Source: Bacillota bacterium (GTDB taxonomy: Bacteria > Bacillota > Bacilli > Bacillales > Cytobacillaceae). Taken from it: a stretch of 64,000 nt of DNA. The stretch covers positions 1-64,000 of the forward strand of contig JAUZPL010000002.1 in assembly GCA_030705955.1 (NCBI GenBank). The letters run 5' to 3'. The notes below the pieces were generated by a model, which saw only the letters and a program-made list of their open reading frames with translations, was not told where the DNA came from and ran no database searches. How positions within the stretch are numbered: the stretch's first letter is position 1; every line of letters starts with the position of its first letter. Made by a program: the position numbers and the translations under genes. Shown here in pieces: positions 25,704 to 34,260 of the stretch.

Positions 25704-27543
25704 AGTTTGCTCTCCTCATTTCACTTACACGTTTTTGTGCGTACTCTGCTAACTCTGTAGTAAGCTCATATCGTAAAAATGGTGTTATCAAATAAATACC
25801 ATTAAATAAATCGAATGCAGCATCAATTAAAGATTTTGTAATTTCAATTCCTTCACGAATTGCTAATGGAGGCGAATCATTACATTTTGCCATTTGGTTT
25901 CGAATGGATTCGGATATTTTAATTCCTGGCACCTCATTATGAAGGAATTCAGCATTTTTACTGCTTAATAAGGGCATTAAACCAATATAGATGGGTGCTT
26001 GAAGATGTTTCGTATTTTCATAGACTTCCAGTAATCTTTCCTCTGAAAAAATGGGCTGGGAAATAAAGTAATCCGCTCCAAAATGAATTTTCTTCTCTAA
26101 TCGTTTGACAGCATTTTCAAGGGAGCGGACATTTGGATTAAAGGCTGCTGCAATGCTGAACGCTGCTTTTTGACCAAGATCTTTTCCTGAAATAGATAGT
26201 CCATCGTTCATTTGTTTAATCATTTGAATCAGTTCAAATGAGGACACATCATAAACGGAGGAGGCACCAGGGAAATCGCCAACTCTAGCTGGGTCACCTG
26301 TAATAGCTAGAACATCATGAAGGCCTAATGTATGAAGGCCCATTAAGTGTGATTGGAGTCCAAGGATATTTCGGTCGCGGCATGATAGATGGATAATGGG
26401 TCTAACATTAAGTTCTTTTTTAACAAGGTATCCTAATGATTCGTTTGAAATTCGTACAGATGCTAGTGAATTATCGGCAAGTGTAATGGCATCAATACCA
26501 GTCTTTTTTAAAGCCCTTGCTCCTTCAAAAAACTTAGTTGTATCAAGTTTTCTTGGTGGGTCCAATTCGACAATAATCGATGGTCTCTTTTTAACTACCT
26601 CATGAAGTGGAGCATATTCACGTTTTGCTTGTTCAGGCTCTACTTTTATAGCAGATGGCTTCAATTTTACTACTTTCTCTGTAACTGGGGTTACGTTCTT
26701 AAGTTCAGAGGCAAAAGCCTGTATATGTGCTGGTGTTGTTCCACAGCATCCGCCAAGAAGACGAACACCTTGTTCACGGAACATCTTGGCAGACTTTCTA
26801 AAGTAATCTGCATCCCCTTCATAATGGAACTTTCCATCTGTATAGGTAGGAAGACTTGCATTTGGATAGGCAGATAGAAAGGCATGTGCTGGAAGTTCAA
26901 TTTCTTCAAGTGAAAGCAGCATGTGATGTGGTCCAAGCCTGCAATTCAGTCCGATAACATCTGCCCCAAGACCCTCTAGCCGCTTCATTGCATCATTAAT
27001 GGGCATTTGGTTTTGCAAAACTCCTGGCTCCTGAAGGGAAACCTGTGCAACAATTGGCAGCTTCGTTTCTTTACGGGCAATGGTAAGAACTGTTTCAAGC
27101 TCTTCTAAATCATAGAATGTTTCGAGAAGCAGTCCATCTACCCCTTCCAGCAATAAACAATACAGCTGTTCACGAAAGCTTCGTTTAATTTCTTCAATTG
27201 TAATAGTGCTTGGTTTTACTCCACGATTGCCACCAATTGTTCCGAGAATATATTGATCCTTGCCAGCAGCCTGTTTCGCATTTTTCACAGCGGCACTATT
27301 GATTTCTTTTACTGAATCTTCTAACCCATATCTCCCAAGCTTTAAGTAATTGGCAGCGTAGGTGTTTGTTTGGATGACATCTGCACCGGCCTTAATGTAT
27401 GCCTTGTGAATATTTACAATTTGATCTGGATGGGACAGGTTGAGCTCTTCAAAACAACAATCGGTTCCATATGAATAAAGTAGGGTTCCCATTGCTCCGT
27501 CAGCAATTAATAGTTGATTTTTTAATTTTTCTAAAAAACTCAT
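25681..27543 (-). CDS. yitJ: Bifunctional homocysteine S-methyltransferase / 5,10-methylene-THF reductase
   Basis: A 620-residue fusion as in Bacillus YitJ. The N-terminal homocysteine methyltransferase domain (1 to about 300) has the Zn-binding GLNCRLGP and GGCCGTTPAHI (near 263-273). The C-terminal methylenetetrahydrofolate reductase domain (about 325-610) contains IIVELDPPRKLDTTKFF, LSCRDRN and FISQPIFSEERL. It would supply 5-methyl-THF to the adjacent MetH. AGGAGAATAAAT precedes ATG 27543. It lies 10 bp after metC in the same operon. Confidence 0.95.
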   Translation of the reverse strand: MSFLEKLKNQLLIADGAMGTLLYSYGTDCCFEELNLSHPDQIVNIHKAYIKAGADVIQTNTYAANYLKLGRYGLEDSVKEINSAAVKNAKQAAGKDQYILGTIGGNRGVKPSTITIEEIKRSFREQLYCLLLEGVDGLLLETFYDLEELETVLTIARKETKLPIVAQVSLQEPGVLQNQMPINDAMKRLEGLGADVIGLNCRLGPHHMLLSLEEIELPAHAFLSAYPNASLPTYTDGKFHYEGDADYFRKSAKMFREQGVRLLGGCCGTTPAHIQAFASELKNVTPVTEKVVKLKPSAIKVEPEQAKREYAPLHEVVKKRPSIIVELDPPRKLDTTKFFEGARALKKTGIDAITLADNSLASVRISNESLGYLVKKELNVRPIIHLSCRDRNILGLQSHLMGLHTLGLHDVLAITGDPARVGDFPGASSVYDVSSFELIQMIKQMNDGLSISGKDLGQKAAFSIAAAFNPNVRSLENAVKRLEKKIHFGADYFISQPIFSEERLLEVYENTKHLQAPIYIGLMPLLSSKNAEFLHNEVPGIKISESIRNQMAKCNDSPPLAIREGIEITKSLIDAAFDLFNGIYLITPFLRYELTTELAEYAQKRVSEMRRANYAENTIS

Positions 27544-27553
27544 ATTTATTCTC

Positions 27554-28720
27554 CTAGACCAATTGTTTTATATGATGTAAAGCATTTGAAAAATCCTTCA
27601 TTAGGTCATCTGGATTTTCGAGACCAACTGAAAAACGGAGTAAACTATTTGTGATCCCCCGCTTTTCTCTTTCTTCTTTCGGCATGGCGGCATGAGACAT
27701 TTTTGCCGGATAGGATAAGATAGACTCGACAGCACCAAGGCTGACAGCAAAGACAGGGATCGTAACACTAGAAACAAATGAACGAAGGCAATCTTCATCC
27801 AAAAGTTCAAATGATAGAACAGCCCCAGGTCCTTTTGCTTGGCGTTTTTGTAATTCATACTGTGGATGGTCCTCTAAGTCTGGATAGTAAACATTACGAA
27901 TAAGAGGGTGATTTTTCAAGAATTCAGCAAGCTTCTTAGCTGATTTTTGAGACTGTTCAAGTCTTACATGCAGGGTTTTAATTCCCCTTAATACAAGCCA
28001 TGCATCCTGTACCCCGAGTATAGCGCCAAATGAATTTTGTAAAAATCCAAGCTTCTTGGCTAGTTCCTCATCCTTTACAACAGCCAAACCTGCTACTACA
28101 TCACTATGCCCTGCTAAAAATTTTGTGGCACTATGGAGAACGACATCTGCTCCAAGCTCTAAGGGCTTTTGCAATGCAGGGGTTAGAAAGGTATTGTCAA
28201 CAAAGGTTAATGCATACACTTCCTTTGCTACATCACAAATTGCTTTTATATCTGCCACTTTTAATAAAGGATTTGATGGTGTTTCAATATAAAATGCTTT
28301 TGTATTCGGTCTTATTGCCTGTTTTACCTGACTAAGGTTCGTCATATCAACAAATGTATGTTCAATTCCAAAACGGGAAAGAACCTCTGTCACCATCCGA
28401 AATGTACCACCGTACACATCCTCAGTAATGACAACATGATCGCCCGAGGAAAGAAGAAGAAAGGCAGTGGAAATGGCTGCCATCCCGGATGAAAAGGCAA
28501 ACCCTCTAATTCCGCCCTCTAATTCAGCAATGACATCCTCCAATGCTTCCCTCGTTGGATTTAAACTGCGTCCATAATCATATTTGCCAAATTGGTCAAT
28601 ATCGAATTGATGAAAGGTAGAAGCATGTTGAATTGGAACACTGACAGCTCCTGTTACAGGATCTAGCTTATGTTGATTATGGAGAAGTCTTGTTTCAAAA
28701 GAAAATTTTTCGTTTTCCAT
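27554..28720 (-). CDS. metC: Cystathionine beta-lyase
   Basis: A 388-residue PLP enzyme of the Cys/Met metabolism family that cleaves cystathionine to homocysteine, pyruvate and ammonia. It has the PLP-phosphate segment YDYGRSLNPTREALE (about 48-62), the aspartate strand TFVDNTFLTPALQKPLELGADVV and the Schiff-base Lys in LHSATKFLAGHSDV (near 200). It starts one base inside the metI stop (TAATG), the metI-metC arrangement of B. subtilis. Beta-lyase rather than gamma-synthase is inferred from this gene order. Confidence 0.93.
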   Translation of the reverse strand: MENEKFSFETRLLHNQHKLDPVTGAVSVPIQHASTFHQFDIDQFGKYDYGRSLNPTREALEDVIAELEGGIRGFAFSSGMAAISTAFLLLSSGDHVVITEDVYGGTFRMVTEVLSRFGIEHTFVDMTNLSQVKQAIRPNTKAFYIETPSNPLLKVADIKAICDVAKEVYALTFVDNTFLTPALQKPLELGADVVLHSATKFLAGHSDVVAGLAVVKDEELAKKLGFLQNSFGAILGVQDAWLVLRGIKTLHVRLEQSQKSAKKLAEFLKNHPLIRNVYYPDLEDHPQYELQKRQAKGPGAVLSFELLDEDCLRSFVSSVTIPVFAVSLGAVESILSYPAKMSHAAMPKEEREKRGITNSLLRFSVGLENPDDLMKDFSNALHHIKQLV

Positions 28721-29832
28721 TACAAGGTCACTTCCTTCTTGATATGGTTAAAGGCTTTCTCTAAATCAGTTATTAAATCACTAGTATCCTCTATTCCAAC
28801 TGAAAACCGTAATAGGCGATTATCAACACCAGCCTGAATCCGGATTTCCTCAGGAATATCAGCATGGGTTTGGGTCGCAGGGTAAGTAATAAAGCTTTCT
28901 ACTCCTCCGAGGCTTTCTGCAAAAGTGATAAGGGATAATCCCTGTAAAAACGGATTGATCCACTTCTCCTCCTTTAGTCGAAAAGAGAGCATTCCTCCTC
29001 TTCCTGGGTAAAGAACCTCTGTTACAGCTTCATGGTCTAATAAATACTGAACAATTGTGCCAGCATTTTTTTCATGTTTTTCCATACGAAGTGATAAAGT
29101 TTTCATTCCACGCATTAAAAGCCAAGAATCGAATGGGCTTAGAACGCCCCCTGCACCATTATGATAAAGGGCAAGATCCTCACATAATTTTGTGCCCTTG
29201 GCTACAATAAGGCCAGCCAGCACATCATTATGTCCGCCAAGATACTTTGTGGCACTGTGAATGACAATATCAGCGCCAAGCTTAAGTGGTTGCTGTAGGA
29301 GCGGAGTATAGAAGGTATTGTCAACAATCAGATAGATTCCATATTTTTTGGCAATATCCGATATAGCAGAAATATCAGACTGTTGCATCAGAGGGTTTGT
29401 TGGAGTCTCAAGAAAGATTGCCTTTGTTTGAGGAGTAATTTTGCTTTCAACCTCATCTGGACAACACGTATTCACATATTGACACTTTAGTCCCCATTTT
29501 TTATAGCCTTGTTCCAATAAACGATAGGTTCCACCATATAAATCTTCACTTACTAGCCATTCATCACCTGATTGAAAACATGATAATACCGTGAAAATAG
29601 CTGCCATTCCTGAACTACAGGCAAATCCGCGATCTCCCCCCTCTAAATCCGCAATCGTTTCCTCCAAAAGATTGCGAGTTGGGTTTCCGGTACGGCTATA
29701 ATCAAATCCTGTTGATTGGCCAATACCAGCATGTCTGTAGGCTGTAGAAAAATAAACTGGTGGATTAACAGTACCTGTTGCTGTTTCACTTCGATTTCCG
29801 ATTTGTGCTAATTTTGTCTCGATCTTATACAT
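28720..29832 (-). CDS. metI: Cystathionine gamma-synthase / O-acylhomoserine sulfhydrylase
   Basis: A 370-residue PLP enzyme that condenses an O-acylhomoserine with cysteine (or sulfide), the entry step to methionine. It closely resembles B. subtilis MetI through YRHAGIGQSTGFDYSRTGNPT, VETPTNPLMQ-like ETPTNPLMQQSDI, VDNTFYTPLLQQPLKLGADIV and the PLP Lys in HSATKYLGGHNDVLAG (near 195). ATG 29832 is chosen over GTG 29841 because AAAGGAG is correctly spaced only for the ATG. It is the first gene after the SAM riboswitch. Confidence 0.95.
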   Translation of the reverse strand: MYKIETKLAQIGNRSETATGTVNPPVYFSTAYRHAGIGQSTGFDYSRTGNPTRNLLEETIADLEGGDRGFACSSGMAAIFTVLSCFQSGDEWLVSEDLYGGTYRLLEQGYKKWGLKCQYVNTCCPDEVESKITPQTKAIFLETPTNPLMQQSDISAISDIAKKYGIYLIVDNTFYTPLLQQPLKLGADIVIHSATKYLGGHNDVLAGLIVAKGTKLCEDLALYHNGAGGVLSPFDSWLLMRGMKTLSLRMEKHEKNAGTIVQYLLDHEAVTEVLYPGRGGMLSFRLKEEKWINPFLQGLSLITFAESLGGVESFITYPATQTHADIPEEIRIQAGVDNRLLRFSVGIEDTSDLITDLEKAFNHIKKEVTL

Positions 29833-29854
29833 GGTTGTCACTCCTTTTATAAAA

Positions 29855-29888
29855 CAAAAAAAAGCCTTCTATAAGAAGAAGACTTTTG
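29855..29888 (-). terminator. Terminator of the SAM riboswitch expression platform
   Basis: On minus, AAGTCTTCT pairs with AGAAGGCTT (one G-U) and is followed by eight Ts, between the aptamer and the metI start. Its 5' arm can pair alternatively with the upstream AAGAAG of the aptamer P1 region, the usual antiterminator logic. Confidence 0.85.
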
Positions 29889-29910
29889 TCATTGAAACAA
29901 TAGGCCATTC

Positions 29911-30028
29911 TTCTTATCTCCCAAGTTATCACCATAACTTGCTGGACTTAGCACCTTTTCAATGAATAAAACCATTGAAGGTTGCTGAGGCGTCTTTGGG
30001 CCAATCCCTCAACCTCTCTTGATAAGAA
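29911..30028 (-). ncRNA. SAM-I (S-box) riboswitch
   Basis: Read on minus, the element opens and closes with TTCTTATC/GATAAGAA (P1). It contains the conserved core AGAGAGGTTGAGGGA, the GACGCCTCAGCAACC block, a variable P3 hairpin (TTCAATG...CATTGAA), the AAGGTGCTAAGTCC block and a P4 hairpin (AAGTTATGG-TGATAACTT). These are the hallmark SAM-I elements. When SAM binds, the downstream terminator forms and the metI-metC-yitJ-metH operon is shut off. Confidence 0.97.
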
Positions 30029-30053
30029 AATCAATATTTAGACTTTTCTTTAA

Positions 30054-30083
30054 AATCTACATCAACATTAACCCTTTTGTCAA
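30054..30083 (-). promoter_or_regulatory. SigA promoter of the met operon
   Basis: On minus, TTGACA (30078-30083) and TAGATT (30054-30059) are 18 nt apart, about 25 nt before the riboswitch. Confidence 0.75.
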
Positions 30084-30143
30084 TTATTCTTTAAATAAAT
30101 ATTATAAATAATCTGAAAAAATTAAATTCACCCTAATTACCAG

Positions 30144-30173
30144 TTGACAAGGATATCAAAAGGGTGATATTTT
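30144..30173 (+). promoter_or_regulatory. SigA promoter of the lasso peptide operon
   Basis: TTGACA at 30144-30149 and TATTTT at 30168-30173 with an 18-nt spacer (or ATATTT with 17). A SinR-type palindrome begins about 14 nt after the -10, over or just past the expected start site. Confidence 0.7.
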
Positions 30174-30186
30174 ATTCTTACAAATC

Positions 30187-30202
30187 GTTCTTTATAAAGA
30201 AC
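30187..30202. promoter_or_regulatory. SinR-type operator, lasso operon site 1
   Basis: A perfect 16-bp palindrome, GTTCTTTATAAAGAAC. Each arm is the SinR half-site GTTCTYT known from B. subtilis eps and tapA control, in inverted orientation with 2 bp between arms. It lies immediately downstream of the lasso promoter. Confidence 0.75.
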
Positions 30203-30297
30203 TGTTTTTAGTGAATTGAAAAATTCATGCAGAAATATACTCGTTTTTAGTGAGATAGTAAATGAAAATATGTTTTGGGGATTTCTATGTTCAAAAT

Positions 30298-30313
30298 GTT
30301 CTTTTTAAAGAAT
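30298..30313. promoter_or_regulatory. SinR-type operator, lasso operon site 2
   Basis: GTTCTTTTTAAAGAAT matches the palindrome at site 1 at 14 of 16 positions, with both GTTCTTT/AAAGAA arms readable. It lies 50 nt before the cyclase start codon. Confidence 0.6.
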
Positions 30314-30362
30314 CTTTTTAATAAATTAATATCTAAGCCTTTTGAAATAGCAGGAGGAAACA

Positions 30363-32300
30363 ATGAGTGCAATAGCTGGAATTTACCACCTAAATGATGA
30401 ACCTATTAATCTTGAACATGGTAGAAGTTTAATGAAAGCATTAGAGAAATTTCCAGCTGATGATATTCAAGTATGGAACAATGAACAGGTTTTTTTCGGT
30501 TGCCATGCCCAGTGGATCACACCTGAATCTATTGGCGAACAGCTTCCTTACTATGACTATGAAAAGCAGTTAGCCATTACGGCAGATGCTATTATTGATA
30601 ATCGTGAAGAGCTTTTTGAAAGATTACAAGTGGAGCGAAGCAGGCAAAAAGCAATAACAGACAGTGAATTAATATTGCTAGCTTACGAGAAATGGGGCGA
30701 AGATTCACCCAAGTTTTTGGTAGGGGATTTTGCCTATATGATTTGGGATGGAAGAAAGCAGCAGATGTTTGGGGCGAGGGATTTTTCGGGTAGTCGGACA
30801 TTGTATTATTTTTTTGATCAAAGGAAACTTTCATTTTGTACGGTTATGAATCCACTTTTTGAATTGCCTTATATTGATAGGAATCTAAATAAAGAGTGGC
30901 TGGCTGATTTTTTAGCAAACCCAGGAATGTTTGAGTCTGTAGATTCTTCGTCAGTAGTCTTTAAAAGTCTGCATCAACTTCCACCTTCTCACTCTCTATT
31001 ACTGGGTAAGAAGAAATTAACACTTTCAAGATACTGTCATTTACCTGAAAGAGAACAGTTAATATTACATTCTAATCTTGAATATGAGGAGGCTTTTCTT
31101 GATGTATACCAAAGGGCAATTACATCAAGATTACGTACATATCGGAAAGTTGGAGCACATCTTAGCGGTGGTTTGGACTCTGGTTCCGTTGCAAGTATAG
31201 CTGCTAAGACCTTACATAAAGAGAATAAACAGCTACATTCTTTTAGTTATGTTCCCATAAAGGATTTTGAAGACTGGACTCCAAAGAGTAGAGTAGCAAA
31301 CGAAAGACCGTTTATTGAGTCAACAGTTGAATTTGTTGGAAACATAAAAGCTGAGTATTTGGATTTTGAAGGAAAAAGTTCTTTTTCAGTAATTGATGAA
31401 TGGCTAGAAGTACTTGAAACACCTTATAAATTTTTTGAAAATACGTTTTGGCTAAAAGGAATATTCGAAAGAGCAAAGCAGGAAGAAATAGGTATCCTAT
31501 TGAATGGTCAAAGAGGAAATTGGACAGTATCTTGGGGCCCTGCATTGGAATATCAGGCACTACTCTTAAAAAAGTTCCGTTTCATTCACTTTTTTCATGA
31601 ATTCCAAATGTACAGTAAAAATCTTGGAGTAAAGAAATCCAATATAGCTTCTGTTGTAGGAAAAAAGGTATTTCCTTCCCTATATAAGCATTTATTTCAA
31701 AAAGAAGATTATCATTTTCCTGTCTTGATTAATCAAGATTTTGCAAACAAAATGAATGTTTTTGAAAAATTGCAAGAACACGGAATTGATATTACAGGAG
31801 ATTCTCTTCCAAATTGGTATGAAATGAGAGAGAAGCAGTTTCAACACCTTTATTATTGGAATATTACCGGAACATACAGTTCAAAGCTATCGCTTCCATA
31901 TTCATTATGGGATCGGGATCCAACGAATGATTTACGAGTTGTACGTTTCTGTTTATCCGTACCAGAAAATCAATATGTACAAGACGGTTTGGATCGGGCC
32001 TTAATTCGAAGATCAATGAAAAACAAACTTCCTGACAGAGTAAGATTAAATTTGCGTACTCGAGGGGCACAAGGGGCAGACGGGATTCCTCGCATGTCTC
32101 ATGATTGGAAGAACTTTATTCATGAAATAGAAGAATTATGTAAAGACCCCGTCATAGCTGATTACATAAATGTTCAACTTATAAAAAATATCAAAGATAA
32201 ATTCAAAGAACTCCCTTCAGCCCATATTATATATGACGCAGAATTCAAAATCTTAATGCGTAGTCTCATATTCTATCGTTTTATGAAAAATCATACTTGA
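30363..32300 (+). CDS. Lasso peptide macrolactam cyclase (asparagine-synthetase-like)
   Basis: A 645-residue homologue of asparagine synthetase B that would adenylate the core Asp side chain and close the A1-D9 ring. The N-terminal glutaminase-like domain begins MSAIAGIYHL: the catalytic Cys2 of true glutaminases is Ser, so ammonia is not made, as in known lasso cyclases. The ATP-PP motif HLSGGLDSGSV is near 266-276. The C-terminal region has many basic and aromatic residues. AGGAGG precedes ATG 30363. It is the first gene of the cluster, with the precursor gene 14 bp downstream. Confidence 0.93.
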   Translation: MSAIAGIYHLNDEPINLEHGRSLMKALEKFPADDIQVWNNEQVFFGCHAQWITPESIGEQLPYYDYEKQLAITADAIIDNREELFERLQVERSRQKAITDSELILLAYEKWGEDSPKFLVGDFAYMIWDGRKQQMFGARDFSGSRTLYYFFDQRKLSFCTVMNPLFELPYIDRNLNKEWLADFLANPGMFESVDSSSVVFKSLHQLPPSHSLLLGKKKLTLSRYCHLPEREQLILHSNLEYEEAFLDVYQRAITSRLRTYRKVGAHLSGGLDSGSVASIAAKTLHKENKQLHSFSYVPIKDFEDWTPKSRVANERPFIESTVEFVGNIKAEYLDFEGKSSFSVIDEWLEVLETPYKFFENTFWLKGIFERAKQEEIGILLNGQRGNWTVSWGPALEYQALLLKKFRFIHFFHEFQMYSKNLGVKKSNIASVVGKKVFPSLYKHLFQKEDYHFPVLINQDFANKMNVFEKLQEHGIDITGDSLPNWYEMREKQFQHLYYWNITGTYSSKLSLPYSLWDRDPTNDLRVVRFCLSVPENQYVQDGLDRALIRRSMKNKLPDRVRLNLRTRGAQGADGIPRMSHDWKNFIHEIEELCKDPVIADYINVQLIKNIKDKFKELPSAHIIYDAEFKILMRSLIFYRFMKNHT

Positions 32301-32314
32301 AAGGAGGTGTTAAG

Positions 32315-32440
32315 ATGAAAAAAGAGTGGAAGACTCCAGAGTTGGAAGTACTTAACGTCAACATGACAATGGCTGGTCCAGGACATAAAACGCCTGATGC
32401 AGTGCAACCAGATCCAGATGACCCTGTAAGATATAGTTAA
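32315..32440 (+). CDS. Lasso peptide precursor, paeninodin family (41 aa)
   Basis: A short gene with a strong AAGGAGGTG before ATG 32315. Leader residues 1-19 (MKKEWKTPELEVLNVNMTM) contain the recognition motif WxxPxL (W5, P8, L10) and the obligatory Thr at position -2. The predicted 22-residue core starts AGPGHKTPD: Ala1 and Asp9 give a 9-residue macrolactam. The tail is Asp/Pro-rich (QPDPDDP) and ends RYS. The final Ser is the residue phosphorylated in paeninodin, consistent with the adjacent kinase gene. Confidence 0.94.
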   Translation: MKKEWKTPELEVLNVNMTMAGPGHKTPDAVQPDPDDPVRYS

Positions 32441-32463
32441 TTTAAATTGGATTGATTTTTATT

Positions 32464-32492
32464 GCCCTTGTACATGGAGTTTGTATAAGGGC
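32464..32492 (+). terminator. Hairpin attenuator after the lasso precursor gene
   Basis: GCCCTTGTACA (32464-32474) pairs over 11 bp with TGTATAAGGGC (32482-32492), followed by CTTTAAAAA rather than a strong T-run. It could be a partial terminator or an mRNA-stabilising end that raises precursor dosage over the enzymes. Confidence 0.75.
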
Positions 32493-32528
32493 CTTTAAAA
32501 ATCAACTCCTTATTTTTGGAGTGAGAAA

Positions 32529-33488
32529 ATGGTTCAGTTAAAGATGAAATATCGTTATGATGCCTTGGGGTTGAAAATTTTAAGTGAAATTTGTCTTCCT
32601 GAATTGAGTGAATGGAAAGAACAGAATGATAAACCACTGATTGAAATCGTAAAGAGGGATTTATATAATGTTTGGTCTACGTTTGATGAGAAGTCCCGGA
32701 AAAGGTATATGGTCGACATGAACCAAATTATGTTTGAGGTTCCCGAAACAGCCATATTTTCCATTGAAGATGGAAAGAGGATTGTGGTTTCACCGTCAAA
32801 TGGCGCAGAGGAAGACAAAATTCGATTATATATCCTCGGGACCTGTATTGGTGCTGTTTTAATTCAGAAAAAGATACTTGCTTTACATGGAAGTGCAGTT
32901 GTCATTGATGGAAAAGCATATGCCTTTATTGGGGAATCTGGGGCAGGAAAGTCGACCATTGCAACGGCTTTGATGAATAAAGGTTATCCCCTTTTGAGTG
33001 ATGATATCATCCCCATCCATTTTTACGAAGATACCCCTTTTGTCATACCTACCTATCCCCAGCAAAAGCTATGGCAAGAAAGTTTGGAACAGTTTGGTAT
33101 GGATTCATTGCATTTAAGTCCCTTGTTTGAAAGAGAAACAAAGTTTTCCGTTCCCGTTCGTTCAAACTTTTTTAATCAACCATTACCATTAGCGGGTGTA
33201 TTTGAACTATCAAAAACAGATATTAGAAAATGTAAAGTAAATGGAGTAAAAGGTCTGCAACAATTTCCAATTTTATTTAAGCATACCTTTAGAAATATTT
33301 TTATTACCGCTATGGGATTAAGAGATTGGCATTTTTCTGAATCTGCACGGTTAGTAAAGAAAATCAGCATGTACCAATTACAGCGGCCTTTTATAGGATT
33401 TAATACAGATCAATTAGTAGAATTAATTTTAACAAGTATTGAAATGGAGAATGATGCAGATGGATATAGAGTTTCAACTCAAAACTAA
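32529..33488 (+). CDS. HprK-like lasso precursor kinase
   Basis: A 319-residue protein related to HPr kinase. It has P-loop GESGAGKST at about 135-143 and the following LLSDDIIPI with the HprK-type Asp pair (about 157-165). In the paeninodin system a homologous kinase phosphorylates the C-terminal Ser of the precursor; the precursor here ends in Ser. It lacks the N-terminal domain of canonical HprK and the HPr context. GGAGTGA precedes ATG 32529. The 3' end overlaps the next gene by about 30 bp. Confidence 0.88.
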   Translation: MVQLKMKYRYDALGLKILSEICLPELSEWKEQNDKPLIEIVKRDLYNVWSTFDEKSRKRYMVDMNQIMFEVPETAIFSIEDGKRIVVSPSNGAEEDKIRLYILGTCIGAVLIQKKILALHGSAVVIDGKAYAFIGESGAGKSTIATALMNKGYPLLSDDIIPIHFYEDTPFVIPTYPQQKLWQESLEQFGMDSLHLSPLFERETKFSVPVRSNFFNQPLPLAGVFELSKTDIRKCKVNGVKGLQQFPILFKHTFRNIFITAMGLRDWHFSESARLVKKISMYQLQRPFIGFNTDQLVELILTSIEMENDADGYRVSTQN

Positions 33489-33747
33489 AATAGTTCAATC
33501 AGAAGGAAATGTAGTAAGTGATATGGATGGAGATAAAGTAATGTTAAATATGCAAAAAGGAAATTATTATAACTTGGGTGTAATTGGCGGAGAAATCTGG
33601 GACTTAATAGAATCGCCGATTTCAATTGATGAATTAGTGGATTGTTTACTATCCACCTATGATATTAATCTGGATGACTGCCGTAAAGAAGTTGTTGCAT
33701 TTTTAAATGATTTACATAAAGAAGGATTAATACGTTTAATGGGTTAA
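33460..33747 (+). CDS. PqqD-like RiPP recognition element protein (lasso B1)
   Basis: A 95-residue stand-alone RRE of the PqqD fold that binds the precursor leader and presents it to the protease and cyclase. It shows the family pattern: a beta strand with DMDGDKVMLNMQKGNYYNLGVIGGEIWDLI (about 21-50), then a helical winged part ending VAFLNDLHKEGLIRL. Start choice is uncertain: GGAG at 33446-33449 could serve ATG 33454 or 33460. It overlaps the kinase gene. Confidence 0.88.
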   Translation: MDIEFQLKTKIVQSEGNVVSDMDGDKVMLNMQKGNYYNLGVIGGEIWDLIESPISIDELVDCLLSTYDINLDDCRKEVVAFLNDLHKEGLIRLMG

Positions 33748-33780
33748 TTTTCCATATTATTTTTCCAAGGATGAGAGTAA

Positions 33781-34260
33781 ATGTTTCAATTAAAAAAGGT
33801 GAAAAACTTTATTTTTCTAGACTCTTCCCAAAAAGTGCTTTTACTTGAAGCCTATTATTATTTAGCATTGGCACGTTTTATGAAAGCAAGACCATTTACA
33901 AAACTAGCTCCCATTCTGGGGAAAAATATGGAAGAAACATCCACGAAAGTCAATTTTGCTGATCGAGAAATGTTATGGCGTATTTCTGATGCGATTCTTA
34001 TTATGAGTGGCTATACCTTTTGGGAAAGCAAATGTCTTGTAAAGGCTATTGCGGGAATGAAAATGCTCAAGAGGCGGAAAATAGAAAGCACATTATATCT
34101 TGGAACAGCAAAAGATGATGATGGAAAGTTAATTGCACATGCGTGGTTAAGAAGTGGCCCTTTTTATATCACTGGAAAAGAGGAAATGAAAAGGTTTACC
34201 GTGGTTGGGAAATTTGCCCAAAATGAATTTGGAATAACAAAAAGGAGATCCCATGAATAA
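33781..34260 (+). CDS. Lasso peptide leader protease (B2, transglutaminase-like)
   Basis: A 159-residue transglutaminase-fold cysteine protease that removes the leader after Thr(-2)-Met(-1). The catalytic Cys lies in WESKCLVKAIAGMKML (C85) and the His in KLIAHAWLRSG (H120), both in the usual lasso-B2 spacing. Only the protease half is present; the RRE is the separate upstream gene, as in most Firmicutes lasso clusters. It overlaps the next gene by 8 bp. Confidence 0.92.
   Translation: MFQLKKVKNFIFLDSSQKVLLLEAYYYLALARFMKARPFTKLAPILGKNMEETSTKVNFADREMLWRISDAILIMSGYTFWESKCLVKAIAGMKMLKRRKIESTLYLGTAKDDDGKLIAHAWLRSGPFYITGKEEMKRFTVVGKFAQNEFGITKRRSHE

Noticed and set aside
32883-33370. Minus-strand frames within the lasso kinase gene
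   Set aside because: They lie opposite a clear P-loop kinase gene and lack initiation signals.
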